Shown here in pieces: positions 25,323 through 37,327 of a stretch of DNA of 64,000 nt. The notes under the pieces were generated by a model. It saw nothing but the letters and a program-made list of their open reading frames with translations, made no database searches and had not been told where the DNA came from. Origin of the DNA: Rhytidiadelphus loreus (taxonomy: Eukaryota > Streptophyta > Bryopsida > Hypnales > Hylocomiaceae); the NCBI GenBank assembly GCA_947034895.1, contig OX344764.1, positions 13,268,001 through 13,332,000 of the forward strand, in the 5' to 3' direction. Both the position numbers and the translations under genes were made by a program. Positions within the stretch are counted from its first letter, which is position 1; the number at the start of each line of letters is the position of its first letter.

Positions 25323-26193
25323 AGTCTCTATTCCAAAATGATCACTACAACAATAGCAATGTTTTATGACTGCAGAAATATGACTGAGGATGACTAGTGA
25401 CTACTCACAATTATATTCTTGAATGCCAATACCTTGAGGAGAAATATGACTGAGGATGAGCTGGATGACTGGTGACTGTTCACAGTCATATTCTTAAATG
25501 CCAACACCTTGGGGAGAAATATGACTACAAATATGACTGCTAGTCTTTTGGGGGCCTTGTATTTTGCAAGCGTATACTATACGCCCATTGGAAACACCAA
25601 AGTATTTCATAAAGAACATAAAAAATATGTTTGGGGAACGTTGAGTCATATTTCTAGTCATATTTTCATGGGAGTGACATTTTTTATTTTCAGATAGCCC
25701 AAGAAAAATATGGGCAATCCAAAAAAATATGGACAAGTCATTGTTTAAAATTTTGAAATCCTAGCCAATTCTTTTTTTGGATTTTCAAACCTAATCACCA
25801 TTTTTTTAGAGTTTTGAAATCCTAGCCGTCACTTCTTTAGGGTTTTGAACTCTAGCCAACACTTCTTTTAGCTCTTCTTCCTTGCCTTTTGTTATCTCTT
25901 AGCTCTTATTTGTTGTTACTTCTTAGTTGTTGCTTCTTGTTCTCTCTTAGCTCTAACTTGTTACTTGTTGGTTTTTGTTTCTTAGTTGTTGGTTTTTGTT
26001 GCATTTTAGTTCTTGTTGCATCTTATCTCTTACTTCTTGTTGCTTTTTAGTTTATGAATCTTGTTTCTTCTTCTTGTATTTTAACTCTTTCTTCTTTTTA
26101 GTTTTAGTTTTTTGTTTCCTATTATTGCTTTTTAGTTCTTATTTCTTGTTTCTTTTTGTTGCCTCTTAACACTTGTTTCTTATTGCCTCTTAG

Positions 26194-26776
26194 CCCGGGG
26201 AGGACACTCCCTATGTTTTAGCAAACTACGTGCGGCGGAAAAAGTAAAACAAGTAATACACCTTAAAATTTAATTTCTTTTTCAAAAAAAAAATTATGGA
26301 TAGATTTTACTACTTTATAAGTTTATGTTTTGAATTATTGGTATTTTTTTGTGCTAATAGTAATTAGTTATAAATTTTTGAAGAAAAAAGATACACTGTA
26401 AAGCTGAAAATAACTTTCACACCTCTATATTATATAAGAAAAAAAATTTGAAAAATGAAAAAAAAATTATATAGAATAGCTTTCTATTGAAAGTTTATTT
26501 TGGTTGAATATTGATGCAATAGTCATCTTCATGTGAGCTCTATAAATATTTTAGTTGGAGAACATGCCATTTTAGTTCATTTTTCAACCCTTTCTAGACA
26601 ATATATCTTATGTTATTTGGAATTGAATTTTTTGTCAATAGAAACCTTTAGTCATTGTTAAACAAAGCTCAAAATTTTAGAATGAAATTATAGTTTATTC
26701 AAGGTGAATTACATGAATTACTTTTTCCACCGCCGCACGTAGTTACCCCAAATGTAGTGAGAGTGTCCTCCCCTAG
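26194..26776 (+). mobile_element. hAT-like MITE, copy 3, inside CACTA 1
   Basis: A 583-bp copy flanked by CCTCTTAG (26186-26193 and 26777-26784). Ends are CCCGGGGAGGACACTC and, in reverse complement, CTAGGGGAGGACACTC. The interior keeps the family landmark 'TTTTGAATTATTGG'. Its subterminal bases differ from the other copies, with an added GCGGCGG/CCGCCGC inverted pair. The second CACTA element lacks this MITE, so it arrived later. Confidence 0.85.
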
Positions 26777-26987
26777 CCTCTTAGTTGTTATTTCTTGTTG
26801 CATCTTAACTCTTGTTTGTTGCTATCTTTTAGCATTTGCCACTTTTTTCTTCTTCTTTCCTTCATCATTTTATTTCTTCCTACTCTAAACTTGTGTTACA
26901 TTTTTTTTTTGGTGTAAACCTTAGAAGGTTGAGCTTTGTTGTTCATTCACTAAAAATTGACCTCTCATTTCTTTAATTGTATATGCA

Positions 26988-27052
26988 GGCACCAAAAGTT
27001 GAAACAAAGTTGTTAGAGGCTACTTGCAACCCAATAGAGCCACCTTATTGTA
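26988..27052 (+). other. Conserved exon-like block in CACTA 1
   Basis: A stretch after 'TATATGCAG' that continues to 'TTATTGTAAG' has splice-site-like borders and is preserved in CACTA 2 at 49313-49375. It contains 'GGCTACTTGCAAC'. It may be a remnant exon of the parental transposon's gene or a host fragment; the coding frame is not known. Confidence 0.4.
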
Positions 27053-27339
27053 AGGAATATAGGCCCTATTGAATTTTGTGAATGATTCATTCTGATATAT
27101 ATGTTTTATATTGTTGGCTAATAAATGTCAATGAAAAGAATTGCATTCCTTCTTGCATTTTCCCTCTCCAATATGATTGTTTCATGTATATTTTTGAAAT
27201 TATGTGTATGTGTTTTTAACTACATGAAGTGTTTTTTTTCAATTATTAAATCATTTTGATGTATAATTACAATGTGTCATGTCCATTTAAAATTCATAAA
27301 AAATGTAATTGTAGTTTGTAATTAAAGCTATTTTGGACC

Positions 27340-27860
27340 TCAATCACTCCAATTACAAACTACACACAAATTTTAAAAATATGACTCTCAATTATCTAAA
27401 ATATCACTTGCTTGAGTTACATTTCACAAAATATATTGGCCAAAATATAATTAGTTATAGTCATATAATGCTCATACTTATGTGTGTCAAAATGTAACCT
27501 TACACATCTCAAAATATGACGACAATCAGTCATAAAATTACTAATGACATCTACATTAAATACCATGTCAATCAAAAATATGACTCACAAGAGTGATATT
27601 TCAAATTGGTAAGAATATAATTTACAAGAGCCATATTCATATTCCATATCATTCAAAAATATGATTCATGACAGTTATTTTCCAAATAGTAGAAAATATG
27701 ACTTACAAGAGTGATATTCCACAATTCACATCAACAAAAAAAATGACTCATTGCAGTCATATTCCACGTCAACCAAAACATAACTCACCACAGTCATATT
27801 CCACGTCAACAAAAAATATGACTAAACAGAGTTATATGCCATGTAGGATTTTTTTCTTTG
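27340..27860. repeat. Right subterminal repeats of CACTA 1
   Basis: There are many copies of 'ATATGACT' and its complement, often as pairs around six bases with spacing similar to the better preserved array at 49730-50168. They are probably transposase-binding sites, inferred from their position and repetition. Confidence 0.7.
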
Positions 27861-28120
27861 CCTGGGTAGCTTAAGAAAAAGTCAAACCCTTAAGGATAGT
27901 CAACGTATATGCCACGATGGCAAAATATGGCTAATTATACCCCCCAACCTATATGACTCAAAATATGATTGATGTCCGAAGCGACTCGTCGGTAATGACT
28001 GGACCCAGTCATGCTCCGAGTCATCTACAGTGATTTCTGCGTGAGTCATATTTTTCAATTTTATAGTTCACTGCAATCATATTTTTGCAGTCGTAAAACA
28101 TTGCTTTTGTTGTAGTGGAT

Positions 28121-28567
28121 AGAGCCAACAAACTTACAATCACAAAGAAACGAAGAAGCACAAGATAAACGAAGAAGTACAAGAAATCAAGAAGCATAAT
28201 CACAGCACAAAGCAATGAAGAAGTTCATGAAACAATAAAGGTATTCTTCTACCACTTGCTACTCTGCCATTTACATGTCTTAAAAATAGCTTCTTCATAT
28301 GAACTAGCATCTTTTTTGGATATCATGTAGAAAATTTGAACATTACTTAGTAAACTAAAATCTCCATTATAATATTAAAAAAGGATCTTTTCTGGATTTA
28401 TTAAAAAAAATCTAATCTAATCTAAAATGTCAAATAAGTCTAACTTATGTAAATATAATTAGTCTAATCTATGTAAGTCTAATAGTCTAATTGTTTAACC
28501 TATGTAAGTCTAATAAGTCTAACATGAAAGAATTCTCCTATTACTACAACGACAACAAATTTATGTG
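28121..28567. other. AT-rich spacer
   Basis: This holds short direct repeats of 'AAGTCTAAT' and 'GTCTAATCTA' around 28420-28520. No gene was found. Confidence 0.5.
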
Positions 28568-28823
28568 ACATTAGATGGGATTTAGCTGCAGTAGAGGGCT
28601 GCAAGTTCCCCAATGTTCCCAAATGCTAGGAACTCCACCATGCAAGATGCTGATGTGGTCGAGAGTCGACCACATTAACAAATATTAAAATTTTTTTAAT
28701 ATTTAAAAATAAGTAATTTTATTTTTAAAAAATTTAAATTTTTTTCAAAGAAGTTCAAGCTGGTTCCTAGCAATGGGAACAACTTGAAACGGCCCTCCCG
28801 AAGAGCTAAATCCCATGTAATGT
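28568..28823. mobile_element. Small TIR element with central hairpin, copy 1
   Basis: Ends are ACATTAGATGGGATTTAGC (28568-28586) and the near-complement GCTAAATCCCATGTAATGT (28805-28823). A 10-bp-arm hairpin, ATGTGGTCGA/TCGACCACAT, lies at 28653-28675. Related elements appear around 52590-52890 and within 56282-56878. Target-site duplication is not clear. Confidence 0.55.
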
Positions 28824-28939
28824 AATTTCATCTTTGTGAAATTGAATCAAAAAATAATAATGAAAGAATTAATCTACAAGTCTAAATTGTTTTAACTATT
28901 TTCTAGGTTTCTATAATCTTCTCAGATGACAATTGTATT

Positions 28940-29325
28940 AAAAAAAAATTTAAATTTAAATTAAAAAAATTTAAAATTTAAAATTTAAAAAAAAATTTAA
29001 AATTTAAATTTAAAATTAATTTTTAAATTTAAATTTTAAATTAATTTTTAAATTTTAATTTTAAATTAATTTTTAAATTTTAATTTTAAATTTTAAATTA
29101 ATTTTAAATTTTAAACTAAAAAAATTTAAACTAAAAAATTTTAAAAACTAAAAAATTTTAAATGAAAAAAATTTATATTAAAAAATTTTAAATGAAAAAA
29201 TTTTAAATGAAAAAATTTTAAATGAAAAAATTTTAAATGAAAAAATGAAAATGAAAAAAATGAAAATGAAAAAAATGAAAATGAAAAAATTTTAAATGAA
29301 AAAAAAATGAAAATTATAAAAATTA
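28940..29325. repeat. A/T-only low-complexity and 17-bp minisatellite
   Basis: The first half is built of AAATTTAAATTT-like runs and the second of repeated 'AATGAAAAAATTTTAA' units. The 80-aa minus-strand ORF crossing it (29141-29383) is a repeat artefact rich in Phe-His-Leu-Lys. Confidence 0.8.
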
Positions 29326-29351
29326 TAAAACCGATCAAATACAGAAAGGGG

Positions 29352-29403
29352 GTTTGCTTGTGTGAGGGGGTCCGCCTAGGCAACCCCCCTCACACAAGCA
29401 AAC
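29352..29403. repeat. Perfect 19-bp-arm hairpin
   Basis: GTTTGCTTGTGTGAGGGGG at 29352-29370 is followed after 14 bases by its exact complement at 29385-29403. The loop word 'GGTCCGCCTAGGCA' recurs in degenerate form near 29414 and 29447, so the hairpin is probably the inverted part of a small repeat array. Confidence 0.75.
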
Positions 29404-29479
29404 TCCCTCCAAGGTCCGCCTAAGCAGACCCCTCAATCAAACACTAGGTCCGCCAAGGCAAACCCCCACCTTGACCAAG

Positions 29480-30781
29480 TACTACTAGACTGCCGTAGTC
29501 ACCTCATAAACTCCCTCTCAACAACTAGTATAAACAAGGTTATAGATAGGATTTGAACTTTCACAAACCAAAGTGTATGTGGATGCGGATTCGATGCCAT
29601 AGTCTCTCTCTAAGAAGACAGAGCCAACAAAGCAACAACCAAAAGTCCCACACAATGATGAGTACATATTGAAATTTAAAAATACATATAAAAATCAAAA
29701 CATGTGTCCACTGTAGGGCATGTACTTTAAGTCTTTACAACTTTTCCATACAATATTATTTAGAGGGATGCATCAAATCTCCATGGAAATATTCATAAGA
29801 ATATAAACAAAAGCAATCAATTTAATAATAAGAACTACAAATAAAGTGTTACCGTAGACCCTTAGCTAATCATTTTGTCATTGAAATTGAAACTTGATAT
29901 AAAAATTTCCCAAGAATATAGGAAACGCCATCACAACTTTGTTCAAAAATATTAGAGATTAATTCGTGAGTTCTCAAGTGACTCCCACTTAAGATTCCTT
30001 ATTCAAATAAGATCAGCATGAGAGCAAGAGAACACGGTCATGAAAGAAAAACATATAAATGGACTAACATACATTTAGCAGTTGAAAATGTCTGTTGACA
30101 ATGTCAAAAGTGTCGGGACCTGATGAGAAACTTTGAAATTTTATAAGTTGAATGGGAATGAAGCACGTGGAGTCAATAGACAACAAATAAGTTTAAGACT
30201 CCATTTGCAGTGTGGAAAAACACCTTCTCAACTACAGATACAAGAAACCGTTGCTATCCGCTCCTTACAATTTGAAGTGGACTTCTGATTCACGGAATTT
30301 GCTTGGAATTTCACGTGGTGTCAACCAAAATTGAGCGACCCTTGGTTCTCAACCAATCCGTCCGTTGATTATAGTCTCCTAAACCTTAGTAGAAACAACC
30401 ACTACACATGCAATTGATAGCCACTCCATGAAAAAGTCACGAATTTCGATGAACTATCTAGTAAATCTCTAAAATCATCACTAACTTCCATTGTCAACTT
30501 ACGAATAGAACATTCAGTAGGTGTCGGTTCAAGATGTGACTATCCCGTTCACAGCTGCCTCAATAAATTCCCAGTGATTCAACATTCTACACATTCGTCT
30601 GCATGCTTGAACTTCGCACATCACAGGCGCAGGGTGGTACGGGTTCTCAGAGCTGCATACGTCTGTCAAAGCTCATGTAATCAGCAGAAGCTGGCAGCCA
30701 GCACAGACCTGTCTTCATTGACTTTTCTGTGCGAAGCAATTACATGGTAACACCTGCTTGCTAAGGGTGCTGCTCTCGTCA
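29480..30781. other. Downstream flank of the LysM kinase gene
   Basis: No gene was found. The part next to 30782 should be the 3' UTR of the LysM kinase; its end cannot be fixed from the sequence. Confidence 0.4.
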
Positions 30782-33700
30782 TCATCCACTTGCTGTCGGT
30801 CCACTATGATTTGCAAAAGCACTAACCTTCCATTCATAAGTTGCCGACGACAGTGTCATGAGTGCTACCACTGCCTTCCGCATGGTGGGTCGATTACCCG
30901 GGAGCTCATGTGTGCAAGCTCCTGCTAGTTGTGCCATCTGCATCAGCACGTTTCAACAAATTAAATAGCGAAAAAGCTAGGCCATAGGCTTTCGGGGTTA
31001 CACTATTTGACAGGAACCGCATCAAGCTGTCAGTAATTAGGCAAAACCATCATTAGACCAAATAATAGAGGTGAAAATCTGAACCTTCCAGGCGGCATCT
31101 GGAGGGTAATTCTCGTCCAGTGCAGGATCCATGAACTTCGGTAACTTGTCCTCTCCATTTGGACCTCTCAAAACAGGTTCAAACTGAAAAACATTCCACA
31201 GCAGTATTCGTCATCACGTGCCTAGGAGCTCACGCAACAGATACATCGGCAACATCAGGAGCATAAAATTTAGGGTTTCGAAGACGCACATAATGGACTA
31301 AAGCTCTTTGCTCCTCCATTGGACGCCCAGTGCCGGATGACATATCCTCAGTTAAGGGTCCTCGTATAATGGCCTCTCTTCCAGATAATATTTCCAACAG
31401 AACGATACCAAAAGCATACACGTCGAGCATGGGGGACACATCTCCAAATCGAGCATACCTGAACTCATGGTTGAAGTATGTTACAGAGCAGTCCGCTCGA
31501 ACAGACAATGCAAGAACACTGCACCATCCGCCGCGTGACAAGGTCTTGTTTACCTAGGATTTAGTTTCTTGCTAAATCCCACGCGGGGGCCACTTCAACT
31601 GATATTGAACAATAGTGTGTGTAATGGTGTAGATTTTTACGCCCATATCAGAGATCACTAATCTAAAAACTGTACCCCAGTGGTAGAAGATTGATGAGAA
31701 GAATTATGTGAATCGATTTGGAGTTAAGAAACAAAAAATGGGGACAAAACAGGGCTATGCAAAGACAGAATTAACCATACCATGGAAAGAATGTCAGATT
31801 ACTACTGACGCCACTTTCGATGCCCAGCACTTTGAAGTACTTCTATGAATATGTATTGAGTAGAGGAACAAACTTACTCTGGAGCCATGTATCCCCAAGT
31901 ACCAACCACCTTCGTGGGCGTCGTCCCTGAGTCTCCTTCGATTTTTGTCTCAGTCAGTTTAGTAAGACCAAAATCTGCCACCTTCACCCGGGAAAAACCC
32001 AGTCAGTACCTCTAGTTTGTCAGCACCTAAAAGACCCATTCTAAGGAACAAAACTGACACAGCTCTTCACACTGGTACCTTTGCATGGCACTGCTCATCA
32101 AGAAGTATATTAGCTGACTTGATGTCACGGTGGATGTAAGAAGGCCTCGTGTGCTCGTGAATGTACTCTAAACCTCGTGCAGCATCTAGAGCAATTTGTA
32201 CCCTCGATGACCACGATAATGGAGCCTCGGCAACTGTACGCACTCGCACCCAACGATGATGTTAAGAGTAACCAGAAACACGCATACAACCAGCGCTGTT
32301 CGGTTCCAGTGCGTGGGATTAAGTGCTCTTTGCAAGCTACATTAGGACAGTTAAATACACAGCATATGAACCACTAACGCAAAACTTTTCATTCGTCCGG
32401 TAGTCAGCGTCCGAGGTTTAACCCAACTAGCCTTACCTTTCGCAGAATGTAAATGGTAATCAAGAGTTCCATTCTCCACAAATTCGTATATCAAGAATAA
32501 GTAGTCCGTGGTACAGTATCCAATCAGTTGAACCTGGAACAAGCAGTTCCAAATGTAATTAGAAAGCTGATATAAGGAAAAGGATTCTTGCTCTCGTACC
32601 ACCGTTAAGACAACGTATATCACTAACGCATTAGAATCATATTGAACAAGCTACTGAAGTTTCTTGTGTGATCTCAGGTGAATGGAACAGACTCAAAACA
32701 CGTGCAATCAGAGGGATCGCAATCACTTCCCGTGGATGATATCTAAAAGCTCTAAATCCAGAACTTGAAAACGGATCCACACTGGAATGACACGGAGGAT
32801 ATATTTAATCTTCGGCTTAATATTTGTTAGGAAAAGTAGCCTAGATACAGCATCGGGAGCATAGAATTGTTACCAAATTGGTATGGTGAACGTGCGTTAG
32901 AACTTGGAGCTCAGCCATAAACTCCTTGGTTGCTTGCAGGTTCATCCTCTTAATGGCCAATTTCTGTGCAAAACAAAAGCTTAGGCGAGCCACATGCACA
33001 GACATGAAAGCGGACGATTTGAAGAAATTATGACTACCATGCGAACTGCAACAACTAAACGATCTCTACTATGGCGAGATGAGGACAGCTCAACACCGTT
33101 TTACCTTGCTCTTCCAAGCTAGACACAAGACATACAGCAGATTCATATCCTATGACAGAGCATGAAACAAGTTCCCTTAGTACGAAGAAGGTAAGCGGAC
33201 TGGGAAAAGTGAGAGTTGTAGCCTGGATGACCTGTCCTCGTATCTCGCCATAGAAGACCACTGCGAAGCCACCTTCGCCAATCTTATTAACAACACTGAA
33301 ATTGTCAGTGGCATTGGCCAGCTCCTCATAAGTGAACTCCACCGACTTGTCCACAGTGTAATCCGCCAGTCCCGTGGGGCCGAATGAAGCACTTCCAAGA
33401 TTTGAGCCTGTCTTTGCTGAGGCAGAGGGAGAGTTCACGGAAACATTCCAATGTCAAACAGTCTAATGTCAATATGCGGTAAGGAGGTCTGCCAGATTAT
33501 AGATTTCTTGTCATAAACACTTTAAAATGACACAATATGTGGAAACTGAAAAAGAGTAAGAATAGTGTTGCATGACATGGAATATGGAAATAAGCTCATG
33601 GATAATTCAATTTCCAAAGGATTTAGGGTTACTAACATGAATGCATATTGAGCAAGTCACTGGCGGATCCAGAATGATTCCCACCACTCTTGATGAAAAG

Positions 33701-35659
33701 TTCATTTGCAAATCTTTGCTTCCTCTTCGGTTTGTAGACGCAGAGATAGTAAAGAACAAGGGCAAGAACACCAAATAAAACAACTGTTCCCCCGATCACG
33801 GCTCCAACTATTGTACCTGTGTTGGTGGAACTGCCTGCGTTACCTGCCTCTCCAAAGACATAAAGGTAAGTGACTGCTTGCGAATAGACATGAAGAGTAC
33901 CTCAGAAAAAATGACTGAACCAGATTATAAATGATTCATTTTAGCTTTGAAATCTTCGACAAAGCGCAGAAGCTGATGACATCAGCAAAATCACTGATGA
34001 CTTCATAAGCAAGGTTTCCAAGTAAAATGGAAGTCTTGAAAGGGCTTGGGGTCAAGACATGAAGTCCAGGGAGCGCCAACTCACTTGTGCCACTGCCACA
34101 AATAACAAAAACGAGATGTCAGATTAAGCTCGCGCTCATTCACAATTACAGTGCAAAAGAAAAGCCTACTGAACTGAGATGACAAGAGTTTGACAATTGA
34201 TTAGGACCCCATGGACATGAAAGGTATTTCTACAGACTTCACATATGCCTAAATTAAATTTCATCAAAGGAAAATTTTTAACTCACCCGTTCGGAGGATT
34301 GTAATTTTTGTCTGCGGTCACCCGGGATCACAGAATTAGACACAACGTCAAATCATTATCAGACGCACTATTACAACATTAACAGCGTATACCCCATACT
34401 GACCGGTGAATAAGATCAGCGCAAAATTATTGACACCAATCTAGAATGGTTCCAGCCGCAATCAACAAACTGTAAGAAATGCAAAGTGCAACATTGTTCA
34501 GACCTGGCAGTGGGATGAAGGCATACTGCGTAGGCTGTGAGTTGTCCCAAGTAACGCCTGGATTGAACTTCTGAATAAGCTCAGTACTCGTGTTGAAATT
34601 CGAAGCGATGCCGCTCAGATTGCCAGCCGTTCCTCCCAGTACCACATATGTAAGAAAAAGGTAATGATCCAAGCTGGCGGAGTTATCGCATGTGCAATTG
34701 ACTGGAATCACCAAGATCTGCCCCTCATCTACGAAATTAGGATTAGCCAGTGTGTTCGCCGTCGCCACCCAAGTATTTTGAGTAAGATTCTGGTAGGTGA
34801 TGGCAGTGATATTATCAAGAGTGTCGGTGCCTGTGACCTGGAAAAATCACAAACAATGAACTCGAAGTCTCATAGATAGAGGCTCCTAGTCCCTCTACGA
34901 GACCTCCAACCGCATCGACAATTGATTGACTTACAGCAAGGTAGATGCCCCAAGTCGGTCTGGCTATCAAAATCCATACTTCTAAAACTTCACTCAATGT
35001 AAACAGCCACATGCGAAGATTTCATATGTGGAAAGTGTTCTGGGATTAAGCTTTTCATGGAAAGCTTTGAGGAGATAGGGAGGTCAGAATACGCATAGTC
35101 ATGTGCCTAATTTTGGGAAAGACACCAGAGTGACTTTGATCATTCAAAACTAGTTCTCGGCATGTGCACATCAATCAGATCCTTATTTGCACGGTTTAAG
35201 AGAACTGCACTTCGTTGGAGAAACTGCGAAACAAAGTACAACATCTGCATTGACCTAATGAGGGAGACAGAATGGCCTAGAAAGCCATACCTGATACTGG
35301 AACCTGTGTAACAATTGATCATTAACACAATCGCAAGAAAAGGGAATGTACAACGGATCCCTGGCCCTTATGTAATTAAGATCCACGATGTTTGGATTGG
35401 CATCTTTGATTTTCTCCTGAGTCGTTTGGAACTTTTGCCCGATGGCAGTCAAATTCTCGCCTGAAGCAATTCGATAGAAAGCGTAGGCAGTGACGCACCC
35501 CGTCGCTGGCACGCACACAGCTTCCCCGAACTCCCAGGGAACCAGAAACGCACACTGCAGCACTACCAAGGCCCTAATCACCAACACTACACTCGTGGTT
35601 GGCCATGTCTGATTCCGCGAGTTCTCCGGCTGCCTCATTTCGTAATGCCTCTTTTCCAA
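30782..35659 (-). CDS. LysM receptor-like kinase (CERK1/LYK type), 13 exons
   Basis: A predicted plasma-membrane receptor for chitin-type or lipochitooligosaccharide glycans. Exons in coding order: 35291-35659, 34504-34837, 34287-34311, 34085-34092, 33637-33834, 33232-33416, 32874-32963, 32437-32533, 32079-32233, 31878-31981, 31290-31458, 31085-31183, 30782-30937. GT-AG borders and phases agree throughout: 1989 nt, 662 aa. A hydrophobic signal at about 23-42 precedes three LysM domains joined by the CxC pairs of this family (CDC 109-111, CTC 171-173). The membrane helix is about 253-278. The kinase has IGEGGFA (357-363), LAIK Lys378, HRD 470-472, DFG 490-492 and APE 520-522; it is an RD kinase, as in CERK1, not the pseudokinase type (NFR5/LYK4). 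Oddities: the third Gly-loop glycine is Ala363, and exons 3 and 4 are only 25 and 8 nt. Met8 is an alternative start. Close in design to Arabidopsis CERK1; orthology needs a tree. Confidence 0.94.
34085..34311 (-). other. Two micro-exons of the LysM kinase gene (25 and 8 nt)
   Basis: Exon 3 (34287-34311) encodes the DKNYNPPN linker after LysM3. Exon 4 (34085-34092, bases TGGCACAA) adds Gly-Gly-Thr before the membrane helix. Both are bordered by AG and by GTGAGT donors. Exon 5 is in the wrong phase if exon 4 alone is skipped. Confidence 0.75.
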
Positions 35660-36300
35660 TTCAAGCCCTAATCAAGAACTGCACTGCCTTCACCCTGACA
35701 TGCGATGCTCAACGATTCTCCGCCTTTCATGATCCAAAAGCGTAACCAGCTGCCGTAACCTGCTACTTCCATATGCTAGGGCTCGTACCGATTTCACCGA
35801 CAGTGGAACTAGAACCCAAGTGCCTAGAAACTCTCGCAAGAATCCTCCCTTCAAATTGCTGTCATGGCAAGAAACGGAAAAAATTGTATCCTACTGGAGT
35901 TCTAGGTGGCCATTCACGCAAACAGAAACACCAGAGAAGAAGTTCTAACTTTTCACACCAGAGGTATCCAAAAATTCTGCAGAATTCCGCAGAATTCCGC
36001 AAAATTCAGAAGCGAATGGGGAATGCTAGAGTTACTTGAAGCCATGGTGATTATGGCTGCGATCAGGCAGAAGCTGGCGGAGCTGCACATCTACAGCACT
36101 GGAGAAGCCCTCGAGCTTGCTATTCTTGCAAGACCTGCTGTATGGAGAGCGAGCAAGGAAAGAGGAGAGAAGACAAGAGCGTCAACAAAGAGCAACCGGT
36201 TTTTCCGTACACGATTTTTGGCCTCTGCCACCTCAGATAATTACTGACGGGTGCCCACCTTACAGCATCCCCACCAGCTCTTCCGTTTCTCTATCTGTTT
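35660..36300. promoter_or_regulatory. Upstream region of the LysM kinase gene
   Basis: This is less AT-rich than the repeats beyond it and directly upstream of the start codon, so it should hold the 5' UTR and promoter. Plus-strand ORFs at 35773-36039, 35906-36247 and 36117-36302 have no recognisable domain and probably arise by chance. A short direct repeat of 'GCAGAATTCC' lies near 35980-36000. Confidence 0.4.
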
Positions 36301-37327
36301 AACCCTTAACCCCTAACTGCGTCGACGTCCAGAAAGTGGACGATGAACAGAGGGCTGCAAAGCGCTGTTTTGTCCAACTAACTTTTCATTCATCCAATGT
36401 AACACTTCAATTTTGAAAAGAAAACCTTCCTTAACGATAAATTTCATGAAATTATGGTAAATGATATTTCTGTAGAAAGATATAAGCAAAAATGTGTCAA
36501 AATTAGAAAAAGGATCGAGGCATTAAGGGTTTAAACGTCGAAGGGGGGACCCTCGAAATCTTCCTTTTCTATTACCGTGTGAATCATTGACCTCTAGAAT
36601 TGCAAAAGTAGTCATTGGAAGTCAAACTACTGTAGAAGATCTTCCTTTTCCAAAACAAATTTAGAGGATGAATAGTTGCACTTCTGTCCTATACAGTTTG
36701 ATTCCTTGTCATCCATCAGACACAAAACGTCCGCCTCGACGTTCAAGGGTTAAGGTAGTATGCTGTTAAATGGCACCTGACCTTAAAGCGCCATCTAGAA
36801 GGTTTGTACATTTCGAATTTCAGTTATGTACCTATTTGGATTTGGATGGAGCGCTTTCAGAAACGAATTTTGACCCTTAATAACTTTTGCATACAATATC
36901 CAAATGTGGCGTTCTCCGGTACGTTGGAACCTCCTTTCACTTGCCAACATGAATATGTGAAAATTTGACCAGTTTCATAATAGCAACTAGGCTCAGTAGT
37001 AAAAAGTGACGGTTTTGGTTGTACCCACCTTACTGAGTTTGGAACCTCAAGTAGGGATGAGATCTCGCAAGTTCTCCATATGAGCCTCTGGATACAGAAC
37101 TGGAGAAGAGTTTTACAGAGATACAAGTTTTGGATAAAGGTTGGTGCGATGAAATTTCTTTATCTCTATTTGTATATGAGGTCCTCTCCCTAAAGCTTTG
37201 GGGATACGGAAGTCACTGGTAGGGATGCTCTTAGTAGGCAAACCTTGTCGATGCTCAAGATCACACTGTTTTTAATTTCATTTTTTTAAGTTTAATTTAT
37301 TTTTAAACAAAACAAGCAAGCTCAATG
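36301..37327. other. Intergenic DNA, no gene seen
   Basis: The 89-aa minus-strand ORF at 36857-37126 has no recognised motif. No transposon end was identified. Confidence 0.45.

Larger units (their letters stand above)
25343..28117. mobile_element. Non-autonomous CACTA transposon 1
   Basis: A 2775-bp element begins CACTACAACAATAGCAATG and ends, in reverse complement, CACTACAACAAAAGCAATG. It is flanked by the 3-bp duplication GAT (25340-25342 and 28118-28120). Subterminal regions are packed with 'ATATGACT' motifs in both orientations, the usual CACTA arrangement for transposase binding. No transposase is encoded. It carries a nested MITE at 26194-26776 and shares its layout with the element at 44550-50440. 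Confidence 0.92.

Noticed and set aside
35906..36247. 113-aa plus-strand ORF upstream of the LysM kinase
   Set aside because: It lies in the expected promoter and 5' UTR, lacks recognisable motifs and overlaps two other ORFs in different frames.
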